Assembly: GCA_012974295.1 (NCBI GenBank)
Contig: JAAXQM010000166.1
Coordinates: 1-9,863 of the forward strand
Source of the DNA: Dehalococcoidales bacterium
Lineage (GTDB): Bacteria; Chloroflexota; Dehalococcoidia; E44-bin15
Length of the DNA stretch: 9,863 nucleotides
Reading direction: 5' to 3'
Made by a program: the position numbers and the translations under genes. Shown here piece after piece: positions 1 through 5,682 of this stretch; positions within the stretch are counted from its first letter, which is position 1; each line of letters begins with the position of its first letter. The notes under the pieces are model-generated. The model did not search any database. It was not told the origin of the DNA and worked only from the letters and a program-made list of their open reading frames with translations.

Positions 1-47
1 ATTGAGACTATTTCAGCAGTCTTATAATTGAATAAAAGGGGGTTACG

Positions 48-1781
48 ATGGCTGATGAGACCTTTGATGCGGTAATAGTTGGTGGTGGAAACAAGGCGTT
101 GTTCGTTGCAATGTACCTGCAGAAATATGCTGGCATGAGCGTTGGCATATTTGAGCGGCGTCACGAGATCGGCGGCTGCCTGGCCACCGAGGAAATAGCG
201 GCCCCGGGCTTTCGAGGTAATACGCATGCCACAATACAATTGCCCTTCTACTACCTGCCCCTGTGGCGCGATTTCCCCGAGTTTTGGGATTACGGGGCAA
301 AGATCGATCAGCACCTGTGCAGCGACGGCGCCGTCTTTCGAAAAGATCAGACCTGCCTGGCTATCTACAGTGAGAAGTATGACATGAACCAGGAGCGCAC
401 GGCGCAGGAGATCGCACGTTTCTCAGAAAAGGATGCGGAAAAGTGGCTCAGGTTGAGGAAAATGTGGCTCAGTCGTGAGTTTCAGCAAGTGCAAATGGAT
501 TATTTCTATTTGCCTGCGGAAGATAAAGTAGACCCAAAGGTAATGGAAAGGCAAATAGCCGCATATCCGCTACTCGTGGAGGTTGGAGCGGGTGTTGATC
601 CAGATTCACTGGTACTGGCCTCTCCCCACTCGCGGAATGTGAAGGAGCTATGGGAAAGCCCGGAGCTTCAGTATTGCAACCTGAGGTTCGTGCTTTCCGG
701 GGCGATAGATCCCACGCAACCGGGGCAAGGCCAATGGACCTTCGGCCTGGCAGCGATGTCGCCGTCGATATCTTTCTGTCCCGGAGGTACCCATCAGGTA
801 GCACATGCCGCCCACAAGATCCTGGTTCGCGATGGGGCACAATTCTTTCTCGGCGTGGAGGTTGAAAAGGTCCTCATCGAGAATGGCGAAGCCAGGGGTA
901 TTCGCCTCACTGATGGCACTGAGGTCAGAGCGAATAAGCTGGTGGTGAGCACATTGAACCCGCAGCAGCTTATATTCGACCTCATCGGCAGGGAGAATGT
1001 TGAAGAGAAGCTGGCACGCCGTATAGAGCTCCTGGAAACCTCTTTCGGTTGTCTGATGTGGTACACTTTTGCTCTCCATGAGGCTCCAAAGTATGAAGCT
1101 GCCGCATTCAACCCGGATATAAATGACACATTCTGGCTGGGGCTGGCCGAGGATCCCGACCCCGACCACATCGCCAGGGAGACCCATTATTCAAGGCTGG
1201 GCATGTTCCCTCCGCTGGAGGATTTCTGCCCTACAGTCTGGTGCCACAGCCTGGCCGATCCCTCCTATGCACCGCCGGGGAAGCACACGGCCAATAACGA
1301 GCAAATCGCGCCTCCTGCCAGTGCCTTTACCGAGAGGGAGTGGCTGGATATAAAAAAGAAGTACGCTGAAGACCTGTTAACTGTGTGGCAGAGGCATGCC
1401 CCCAATATGACCGGGGATAATATCATCGGCATCGATTACAACACCCCCTACGACTGCCTGCGGATGAAAAACCTGGCACCCGATGGTGTTATGGCCCTCC
1501 TCGACCGCGTCACCCATCAAATTGAGGATAAACGGCCGACCCCGGAGCTGGCAAACCACAGAACACCTATCAAGAATCTTTATGCTACCGGAGCTGCGTG
1601 GCATCTTGGAGCCAATTCGGGAGCGACCGAGTCGTATAACTGCTATAAGATTATAGCGAAGGATATGAACCTGCCGGGGCCCTGGCAGGAGCCAGGGAAA
1701 GAGGAGCCCGAATCCCTGTATCAGCAGTGGCTCATGATACTAAAGAAACTGGAAGAGTCGGGCAAGGTGGCGAAGAAGTAG
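48..1781 (+). CDS. FAD-dependent oxidoreductase, phytoene desaturase/CrtI-like (COG1233-type)
   Basis: This 577-residue protein is a flavin-dependent amine-oxidase/phytoene-desaturase-like oxidoreductase; its substrate cannot be told from sequence. The N-terminus holds a Rossmann dinucleotide-binding segment (residues 7-40: DAVIVGGGNKA, then an acidic FER at the end of the second strand and the EIGG that follows in this family). The motif is G12-x-G14-x-x-A17, so the usual third Gly is Ala. The C-terminus has the family's second FAD-contact motif around residues 512-530 (YATGAAWHLGANSGAT). It is somewhat longer than typical CrtI proteins of about 500 residues. The ATG is preceded by a G-run (38-42) at suitable spacing. 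It is followed by a 367-base gap and looks independent of the arsenic genes. Carotenoid desaturation is not implied; many family members act on other lipids or are uncharacterised. Confidence 0.85.
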   Translation: MADETFDAVIVGGGNKALFVAMYLQKYAGMSVGIFERRHEIGGCLATEEIAAPGFRGNTHATIQLPFYYLPLWRDFPEFWDYGAKIDQHLCSDGAVFRKDQTCLAIYSEKYDMNQERTAQEIARFSEKDAEKWLRLRKMWLSREFQQVQMDYFYLPAEDKVDPKVMERQIAAYPLLVEVGAGVDPDSLVLASPHSRNVKELWESPELQYCNLRFVLSGAIDPTQPGQGQWTFGLAAMSPSISFCPGGTHQVAHAAHKILVRDGAQFFLGVEVEKVLIENGEARGIRLTDGTEVRANKLVVSTLNPQQLIFDLIGRENVEEKLARRIELLETSFGCLMWYTFALHEAPKYEAAAFNPDINDTFWLGLAEDPDPDHIARETHYSRLGMFPPLEDFCPTVWCHSLADPSYAPPGKHTANNEQIAPPASAFTEREWLDIKKKYAEDLLTVWQRHAPNMTGDNIIGIDYNTPYDCLRMKNLAPDGVMALLDRVTHQIEDKRPTPELANHRTPIKNLYATGAAWHLGANSGATESYNCYKIIAKDMNLPGPWQEPGKEEPESLYQQWLMILKKLEESGKVAKK

Positions 1782-1938
1782 ATCCGGTTATAGCAAGCAA
1801 TGAGGGTGAGAACGGTGGGCAATTACATTACATTTGGCGGACAGTGGCTTAAGTGATTATTCCTGATCTCATTTAAATAGAGGTGACAGCATATCCGGGC
1901 AGTGCCCCACCTCGTGGTATGTGGGAAATAGCCAATTT

Positions 1939-2025
1939 GTCATTGTAAGCGCAGCGCGGCAATCCCCGCGTCTCACTGTCCCGCTAACACCTGGATTGCT
2001 TCGGCATTTCGTTCCTTGCAATGAC
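1939..2025. repeat. MITE-like palindromic intergenic repeat (GTCATTG...CAATGAC)
   Basis: The outer arms are GTCATTGTAAG (1939-1949) and CTTGCAATGAC (2015-2025), which are inverted copies with one mismatch. Inner parts also pair: GGCAATCC (1958-1965) against GGATTGCTTC (1993-2002). Between the arms lies a GC-rich centre. Elements beginning GTCATTGCGAG and ending CTCGCAATGAC with internal GCAATC/GATTGC words are common dispersed non-coding palindromes in several bacterial phyla, including Chloroflexota. This copy has degenerate arms. It lies between the FAD oxidoreductase and the arsenic cluster, so it may mark an island edge. No transposase is present. Confidence 0.65.
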
Positions 2026-2079
2026 AGCGACAAGAGGCTAGCGGTGATCAGCCACTAAGGCGTAACAGATTGATTCATA

Positions 2080-2109
2080 TTGACACCAGATATATAATTA
2101 AAATATAAG
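2080..2109 (+). promoter_or_regulatory. Predicted sigma70-type promoter of arsR
   Basis: TTGACA (2080-2085) matches the -35 consensus exactly and TATAAG (2104-2109) matches five of six -10 bases, with an 18-base spacer. Transcription would start near 2116, giving a leader of about 33 bases before the arsR ATG. The -10 box overlaps the candidate ArsR operator at 2105-2124, as expected for a repressed promoter. Confidence 0.6.
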
Positions 2110-2124
2110 TGTTGATGCGCATAT
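2105..2124 (+). promoter_or_regulatory. Candidate ArsR operator 1, over the arsR -10 box and start site
   Basis: The right half ATGCGCATAT (2115-2124) is repeated exactly just upstream of the permease gene (2551-2560). Aligning the two 20-base sites gives 14 identities of 20. This copy has a degenerate left arm (ATAAG against ATATG at the second site). It covers the -10 box and the likely transcription start, where a repressor would block polymerase. Assignment to ArsR is inference from location and recurrence. Confidence 0.45.
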
Positions 2125-2148
2125 TTCGATATAAATTTAATTACGACA

Positions 2149-2517
2149 ATGCGAGATTTAACTAAGGCTTTCAGAGCTCTATCTGATGAGACCAGACTCA
2201 GGATCTTGAACCTGCTACTGGAGAGAGAGTGCTGTGTCTGCGAGGTGATGCAAGCTCTTGAAATCTCACAGACCAGAGCTTCGCGGAACCTGAGTGTCTT
2301 ATATGATGCTGGTTTCCTCAAGCTGAGGAAGGATGGTCTATGGTCCCTGTACTCAATAGACCAAAAAGGGATGAGTGAACATTTCACAGCTCTGGTCGAG
2401 GCGGTGCACAAGGGATTGGAGGGCAACGAGGTGGTAGTGTTGGATAGGGAGCGTCTCAAGAAAGCCGAGCGTGTCGGCACCGGTTGTGCCCGGCCAGTTG
2501 GACTGGTGGTGAGATAA
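2149..2517 (+). CDS. arsR: ArsR/SmtB-family As(III)-responsive transcriptional repressor
   Basis: A 122-residue winged-helix repressor. The N-terminus KAFRALSDETRLRIL is the typical ArsR opening, which supports this ATG although no clear Shine-Dalgarno precedes it. The metalloid-binding motif is ECCVCEV (C28, C29, C31), a variant of the ELCVCDL motif in helix alpha-3 of arsenite sensors with an extra adjacent Cys. The recognition helix is SQTRASRNLSVLYDAGFL (about 40-57), followed by the wing (LKLRKDGLWSLYSI). A C-terminal extension carries one more Cys (C113). In the known family, As(III) binding to the Cys cluster releases DNA. It is the first gene of the cluster and probably controls itself and the downstream genes through the two repeated sites. 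Poor ribosome binding would keep repressor levels low. Confidence 0.93.
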   Translation: MRDLTKAFRALSDETRLRILNLLLERECCVCEVMQALEISQTRASRNLSVLYDAGFLKLRKDGLWSLYSIDQKGMSEHFTALVEAVHKGLEGNEVVVLDRERLKKAERVGTGCARPVGLVVR

Positions 2518-2540
2518 GAGTCTCTTTTTTTATGTAAACC

Positions 2541-2560
2541 ATATGCAAGAATGCGCATAT
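2541..2560 (+). promoter_or_regulatory. Candidate ArsR operator 2, between arsR and the permease gene
   Basis: ATATGC (2541-2546) and GCATAT (2555-2560) form a perfect inverted repeat with an 8-base spacer. The right half, ATGCGCATAT, is identical to the site over the arsR promoter. It ends one base before the permease Shine-Dalgarno (AGGGA, 2561-2565). A second regulated promoter or a roadblock site is possible; I see no convincing separate -35/-10 pair. Confidence 0.42.
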
Positions 2561-2571
2561 AGGGAATTTGT

Positions 2572-3609
2572 ATGGACTTCTTTATTGAACTCCTGAGAGG
2601 CGGGATTGATGGCCTGTCGGAGTACTTGTCAGCACATGTCATAACGTGCCTCGTACCCGCTTTTTTCATTGCCGGTGCCATTGCCGTTTTTATATCCCAG
2701 GGTGCTATCCTCAAATATTTTGGGCCACAGGCAAAGAGGTGGCTTTCCTATAGCGTAGCCTCAGTATCAGGCACAATACTGGCGGTTTGCTCCTGCACGG
2801 TGCTTCCCCTTTTCGGCAGCATATATAAGAGGGGTGCTGGCATCGGTCCGGCAATCGCTTTTCTATATTCTGCGCCGGCGATCAACGTGCTCGCCATCGT
2901 CTATACAGCGCGTCTTCTGGGCTACGACTTAGGTATCGCGCGTGCAATTGGTGCCATAATCTTCGCCGTGGTTATAGGGCTTATTATGGCCTTCATCTAC
3001 CGGAAAGAGGAAACCGCCAAGGATGCACAGGCCTTTGATATTCTGGCCGCCGATCCCGAGGAAAAGCTTCTGTGGCAACAGGCCATCTTCTTCGGCACTA
3101 TGGTTGGCATACTCGTATTTGCAGCCTCTCAGAACTGGATTGCGACCGGCATCCTTATGTTCATTCTGGCCATCGTCCTATGGCGCTGGTTTACGCGGGG
3201 CGAATTGATGCTATGGATGAAGGAGACATTTCGTTTCGTCAAGTTGATAGTTCCGTGGCTACTGGTAGGTGTGTTCGTTGCAGGGATGATTGTCGTTGTT
3301 GTTCCCGAAGATGTTGTATCGAGCGTAGTGGGTGGTAATAGCCTTCTCTCCTGCTTCATTGCCTCTTTTCTGGGCGCGTTAATGTACTTTGCCACCCTTA
3401 CCGAAGTTCCTATCGTCAGAGCCTTTACAGATCTGGGTATGGGAAAGGGTCCGACATTGTCGCTTCTCCTTGCAGGTCCTGCTCTCTCACTTCCCAACAT
3501 GCTGGTCATCCGAAAAATCATGGGAACCCAAAAAACGCTGGTATATGTAACATTAGTAGTAATAATGGCCACCTTAGCAGGATATATATTTGGGCTGGTA
3601 GTCCAATAA
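2572..3609 (+). CDS. arsP: ArsP-type permease (COG0701, DUF318), organoarsenical efflux candidate
   Basis: A 345-residue polytopic inner-membrane protein with about eight hydrophobic segments and a soluble loop near residues 143-170 (RKEETAKDAQAFD to DPEEKLL). Diagnostic permease motifs are VCSCTVLPLFGSIYKRGAGIGPA (C73 and C75), FLYSAPAINVLA (98-108) and the second-half repeat TLTEVPIVRAFTDLGMGKGP (275-294) followed by GPALSLPNM. Characterised members (Campylobacter ArsP) export trivalent methylarsenite and aromatic arsenicals, and the vicinal Cys pair suits thiol-reactive As(III). Substrate here is inferred from family and context. The start follows AGGGA with a 6-base spacer. A small thioredoxin begins 19 bases after its stop, a pairing common for this permease family. 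Confidence 0.85.
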   Translation: MDFFIELLRGGIDGLSEYLSAHVITCLVPAFFIAGAIAVFISQGAILKYFGPQAKRWLSYSVASVSGTILAVCSCTVLPLFGSIYKRGAGIGPAIAFLYSAPAINVLAIVYTARLLGYDLGIARAIGAIIFAVVIGLIMAFIYRKEETAKDAQAFDILAADPEEKLLWQQAIFFGTMVGILVFAASQNWIATGILMFILAIVLWRWFTRGELMLWMKETFRFVKLIVPWLLVGVFVAGMIVVVVPEDVVSSVVGGNSLLSCFIASFLGALMYFATLTEVPIVRAFTDLGMGKGPTLSLLLAGPALSLPNMLVIRKIMGTQKTLVYVTLVVIMATLAGYIFGLVVQ

Positions 3610-3628
3610 ATAAAGTAGGAGGTTAGAA

Positions 3629-3892
3629 ATGCAAATAAAGATTCTCGGGCCGGGATGTGCCAAGTGTAGTCAACTAGAGAAGACGACGAAGGATGTGGTG
3701 AAGGAACTGGGTATTGATGCCAGTGTCCAGGAGGTTAAAGACATCACTAAGATACTGGACTACCCCATTTTGACCACTCCTGGATTAGTGATTAACGAGG
3801 AGGTAGTTTGCTCCGGGCGGTTGCCAGACAAGGCTGAAGTGACCCAGTTCATAATCAATGCCAGGGACAAAGAACAAAAAGTAGAGAAGTAG
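3629..3892 (+). CDS. Small thioredoxin/glutaredoxin-like redox protein (MTH895/TM0996 family)
   Basis: An 87-residue cytoplasmic thioredoxin-fold protein. It opens with strand MQIKILGPGC and the active site C10-A-K-C13; the cis-proline is in TTPGL (P51), and VINEEVVCSGRLPDKAEVTQFI (54-75) forms the last strands and helix, with an extra Cys at C61. It matches the size and motif order of the archaeal/bacterial MTH895-like redox-active disulfide proteins. AGGAGG stands at 3617-3622, 6 bases from the ATG. It sits 19 bases after the permease gene and is surely co-transcribed with it. Likely role (inference): thiol reductant for ArsC or for reduction of pentavalent organoarsenicals before export. 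NrdH-like or general thioredoxin activity cannot be excluded. Confidence 0.88.
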   Translation: MQIKILGPGCAKCSQLEKTTKDVVKELGIDASVQEVKDITKILDYPILTTPGLVINEEVVCSGRLPDKAEVTQFIINARDKEQKVEK

Positions 3893-3927
3893 AGGGATAC
3901 ACGCCTCACTACTAAAGGAGGGCACTG

Positions 3928-4287
3928 ATGAAAATCATAAGGATTGCTGTGATAGTATTCATGGGTACTTTGCTGCTAGTAGGGGCCGCTTGCGGGGGAG
4001 GCGGAAACGCAGAGCCGACACCCACGCCTACAGCCACGGCAACGCCAACACCGCTACCAACAGTTGTAATGTCGTGTGATCAAGCCAGGGATGCCATTCA
4101 GATCGCCCTTGATGCTTATAATGCAGTGCACGGAGACTGGCCCACCATTGATGGCCAGCCAGGAGATATAGAGTGGATAAAGCTTGTTCCTGAGTTTATG
4201 AAGGGGATACCGTCTAACGACAGCAAGTGCGAATGGTGGGTTAACAGCGACCCCGAGGGGGATGTCTGTCTACAGAACATATGCTGA
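3928..4287 (+). CDS. Lipoprotein with Thr-Pro linker and pseudopilin-like C-terminal domain
   Basis: A 119-residue predicted lipoprotein of unknown function. Residues 1-21 form a signal peptide (KIIR, then a hydrophobic stretch) ending VGAAC; C22 would be lipidated, followed by GGGG as in many Chloroflexota lipoproteins. The lipobox is slightly atypical, with Gly at -3. A TPTPTATATPTP linker (about 30-44) leads to a domain from residue 50 to 119 whose SCDQARDAIQIALDAYNAVHGDWPT and KLVPEFMKGIPSND segments resemble the C-terminal part of type II secretion/type IV pseudopilins. Mature cysteines are C50, C101, C114 and C119. The Shine-Dalgarno GGAGGG lies 5 bases before the ATG. It lies between the thioredoxin and the selenoprotein. 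A surface or envelope metalloid-binding role is possible, but I do not recognise a function. Confidence 0.75.
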   Translation: MKIIRIAVIVFMGTLLLVGAACGGGGNAEPTPTPTATATPTPLPTVVMSCDQARDAIQIALDAYNAVHGDWPTIDGQPGDIEWIKLVPEFMKGIPSNDSKCEWWVNSDPEGDVCLQNIC

Positions 4288-4363
4288 GGTTGTACTTGTG
4301 GCACGTTGTGCTCACAGTAAGAACTTTAAGCAAAAAGGACTAAAATTTATACGGGAGGACGCT

Positions 4364-4672
4364 ATGGATAATACGAGCGAAGCTAGACAACCTAGAAATG
4401 TTGAGATTATTTATTGTGTTGAATGAGGATATTATGACTTGGCCTCCAGGATGGCGGCCGAAATCAGGAGTAAGTTTGGCATTACAACGGAACTGAAAGA
4501 GGGGCATGGTGGCATCTTCGAGGTGACCGTCGACGACCTGGTCATCTATACGAATGGAGGGCAATGTGGCTGCCTCCCCGACAATGAGGAGGTTCTACAG
4601 AGGATTGGTAACTACAAAGCGAGTGGGGTAATTGGGTATGAGGACTTGCCGTCGAAAGGTGGTGGCACCTGA
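4364..4672 (+). CDS. SelW-like (Rdx family) selenoprotein, Sec encoded by in-frame TGA at 4424-4426
   Basis: The full frame is 102 residues: ATG at 4364, one TGA at codon 21, and TGA stop at 4670-4672. GGGAGG (4353-4358) stands 5 bases before the ATG, a strong start signal. Reading TGA as selenocysteine gives VEIIYCVEUGYYDLA, so C18 and U21 form the CxxU redox motif at the end of the first strand exactly where Rdx proteins (SelW/SelT/SelH-like) have CxxC or CxxU. The rest follows the fold: helix LASRMAAEIRSKFG (26-39), strands ITTELKEGHGGIFEVTVDDLVIY (40-62) and helix PDNEEVLQRIGNY (72-84). The frame has no other disruption. A SECIS-like hairpin follows the UGA. An extra C68-G-C70 pair precedes the last helix. 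Without Sec insertion, only 20 residues would be made. Likely a thiol/selenol oxidoreductase; its link to arsenic is inferred from its place. Alternative: a recent Cys-to-stop mutation. Confidence 0.82.
4439..4461 (+). promoter_or_regulatory. Bacterial SECIS-like hairpin for UGA recoding
   Basis: UUGGCC (4439-4444) pairs with GGCCGA (4456-4461), including one U-G pair; after a U/C mismatch (4445 and 4455) CCA (4446-4448) pairs with UGG (4452-4454), closing a GGA triloop (4449-4451). Twenty-two bases separate the UGA from the loop. Bacterial SECIS elements lie inside the coding region directly after UGA and need a guanine among the first loop bases, which is met here. The lower stem also encodes part of the first helix. 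Folding was done by eye. Confidence 0.65.
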
Positions 4673-4686
4673 CGTTGCTCTTCTTC

Positions 4687-4704
4687 TCGCAACAGTTGTT
4701 GCGA
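4687..4704. repeat. Perfect 8-bp inverted repeat before arsC
   Basis: TCGCAACA (4687-4694) and TGTTGCGA (4697-4704) are exact inverted copies around GT. As RNA this is a 7-bp hairpin with an AGUU loop. No T-run follows (ATAATTG), so it is not a canonical terminator. It sits in the 97-base gap between the selenoprotein and arsC genes and could be a protein-binding site or an mRNA processing/stability element. Confidence 0.6.
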
Positions 4705-4769
4705 ATAATTGTAGTTCTGGGAAATGGTCGCTGAAAACTTCAAACGGCCGCTCGAACTAGGAGATCAGT

Positions 4770-5165
4770 ATGAATAATGTACTCTTTGTCTGCGTGCATA
4801 ATGCGGGACGTAGCCAGATGGCTGAGGCCTTCTACAACAAGCTTTCTAAGGGGCATGGTAAAGCGATTTCTGCAGGTACCAACCCAGCCTCTGCTGTAGG
4901 TCCCACTGTTGTTAAGGTTATGAAAGAGGTAGACATCGATATTAGTGGTAAGAAGCCGAAGTTGTTGACACCTGATTTAATAGACGAGGTAAATTTGGTA
5001 GTAACTATGGGCTGCGATGCGGAGGTGGTGTGCCCGGCAAGCTGGATTGATACCCGGGACTGGCAGGTGGAGGATCCAAAGGATAAATCTATAGAAAAGG
5101 TCAGAGAGATAAGGGACGAGATAAGGGCGAGAGTGATTGAACTGCTTAATCGTATTGGGAGCTAG
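4770..5165 (+). CDS. arsC: Arsenate reductase, low-molecular-weight phosphatase fold, thioredoxin-coupled type
   Basis: A 131-residue cytoplasmic enzyme reducing arsenate to arsenite. The P-loop CVHNAGRS gives the C-x5-R active site (C8 nucleophile, R14). The shuttle cysteines lie in TMGCDAEVVCPA (C82 and C88), and the catalytic Asp loop is WQVEDPKDK (D102-P103). This triple-Cys arrangement is that of thioredoxin-coupled ArsC (pI258 type), not the unrelated glutaredoxin-coupled ArsC. Length is normal. AGGAG (4759-4763) lies 6 bases upstream of the ATG. The mechanism known for the family passes a disulfide from C8 via the two other cysteines to thioredoxin; the cluster's small CxxC thioredoxin or CxxU protein could serve here (inference). 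Product arsenite would be exported by Acr3, four genes downstream of the selenoprotein. Confidence 0.95.
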   Translation: MNNVLFVCVHNAGRSQMAEAFYNKLSKGHGKAISAGTNPASAVGPTVVKVMKEVDIDISGKKPKLLTPDLIDEVNLVVTMGCDAEVVCPASWIDTRDWQVEDPKDKSIEKVREIRDEIRARVIELLNRIGS

Positions 5166-5220
5166 GGGAAAGGAATATTAACCAGCTATCCATTCCTAAG
5201 TAAAGGTAGAGGAGGAAAGT

Positions 5221-5676
5221 ATGAATCTATTCACCAGAGGAAAGGTATTCGTCTTATTTATGACTATATTGATCGTGGCCGGATGCATCTTTACTGCATG
5301 TAGTACATCTTTGCCAAACCCGGACTCTACACTAGAACCCAGTGTGGATAATGGGGTAGAAGTAGTGTACTTCCACCGCACCAATCGCTGCTATAGCTGT
5401 ACCTATGCTGAGGATAAGGTGAGGTATACGCTAGATACCTTTTATTCAGATGAGCTGGCAGATGGTGAACTGGTGTTTATGGCGGTCAATGTTCAGGACG
5501 ATGCAAACTCGGTAATAATCGATAAATACGGGGCCTATACGTCGTCTCTGTACATGAATAAGGTAGTAAACGGCGTTGACGACATTGAGAGTATAACCGG
5601 CATCTGGTTCCTCATAGGAAAGGACCAGGAATTTGTTGACTATGTAAACGAAGAGATTGCGGAGCGTTTGAAGTAA
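5221..5676 (+). CDS. arsF: ArsF-like thioredoxin-fold lipoprotein with CxxC
   Basis: A 151-residue exported, probably lipid-anchored protein. The signal region 1-21 is hydrophobic and ends VAGC, so C22 is the best lipidation site; C27 (FTAC) is a weaker alternative. After a spacer (28-46), VEVVYFHRTNRCYSC starts a thioredoxin-like domain with C57-Y-S-C60, continuing through ELVFMAVNVQDD (83-94) and the strand region DKYGAYTSSLYMNKV. The YFH...RC..C opening and the N-V-D-type strand resemble the family named after ArsF of the arsEFG nitroaromatic-arsenical resistance system. Assignment is from memory of that family, not a search. AGAGGAGG precedes the ATG. The next gene starts 6 bases after the stop, so the pair is translationally coupled and likely acts together at the membrane. 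Confidence 0.7.
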   Translation: MNLFTRGKVFVLFMTILIVAGCIFTACSTSLPNPDSTLEPSVDNGVEVVYFHRTNRCYSCTYAEDKVRYTLDTFYSDELADGELVFMAVNVQDDANSVIIDKYGAYTSSLYMNKVVNGVDDIESITGIWFLIGKDQEFVDYVNEEIAERLK

Positions 5677-5682
5677 GGGCCT

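Larger units (their letters stand above)
1782..2148. other. Intergenic region before arsR, with palindrome and promoter
   Basis: No coding frame is convincing here. The left part (1782-1938) contains an inverted pair GAGGTG (1880-1885) / CACCTC (1908-1913) separated by 22 bases, without a T-run, so it is not called as a terminator. The middle holds a MITE-like palindrome (1939-2025). The right part is strongly AT-rich and carries the arsR promoter and operator. Confidence 0.6.

Noticed and set aside
1939..2025. A CRISPR array, tRNA or rRNA in the window
   Set aside because: No regularly spaced direct repeats, no cloverleaf with a TTCGA-type T-loop and no rRNA-like segment were found; the only repeat of note here is a single palindrome.
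2516..2532. Possible terminator after arsR (AAGAG-T-CTCTT then T-run)
   Set aside because: Only four base pairs can form around a 3-base loop, all weak. The permease gene follows within 55 bases and has its own ribosome site, so a real stop is doubtful; partial attenuation cannot be excluded.
4439..4672. A 77-residue gene starting at TTG 4439
   Set aside because: It is the C-terminal part of the longer UGA-containing frame from 4364. The TTG has no Shine-Dalgarno, and the start would remove the first strand and redox motif of the Rdx fold.
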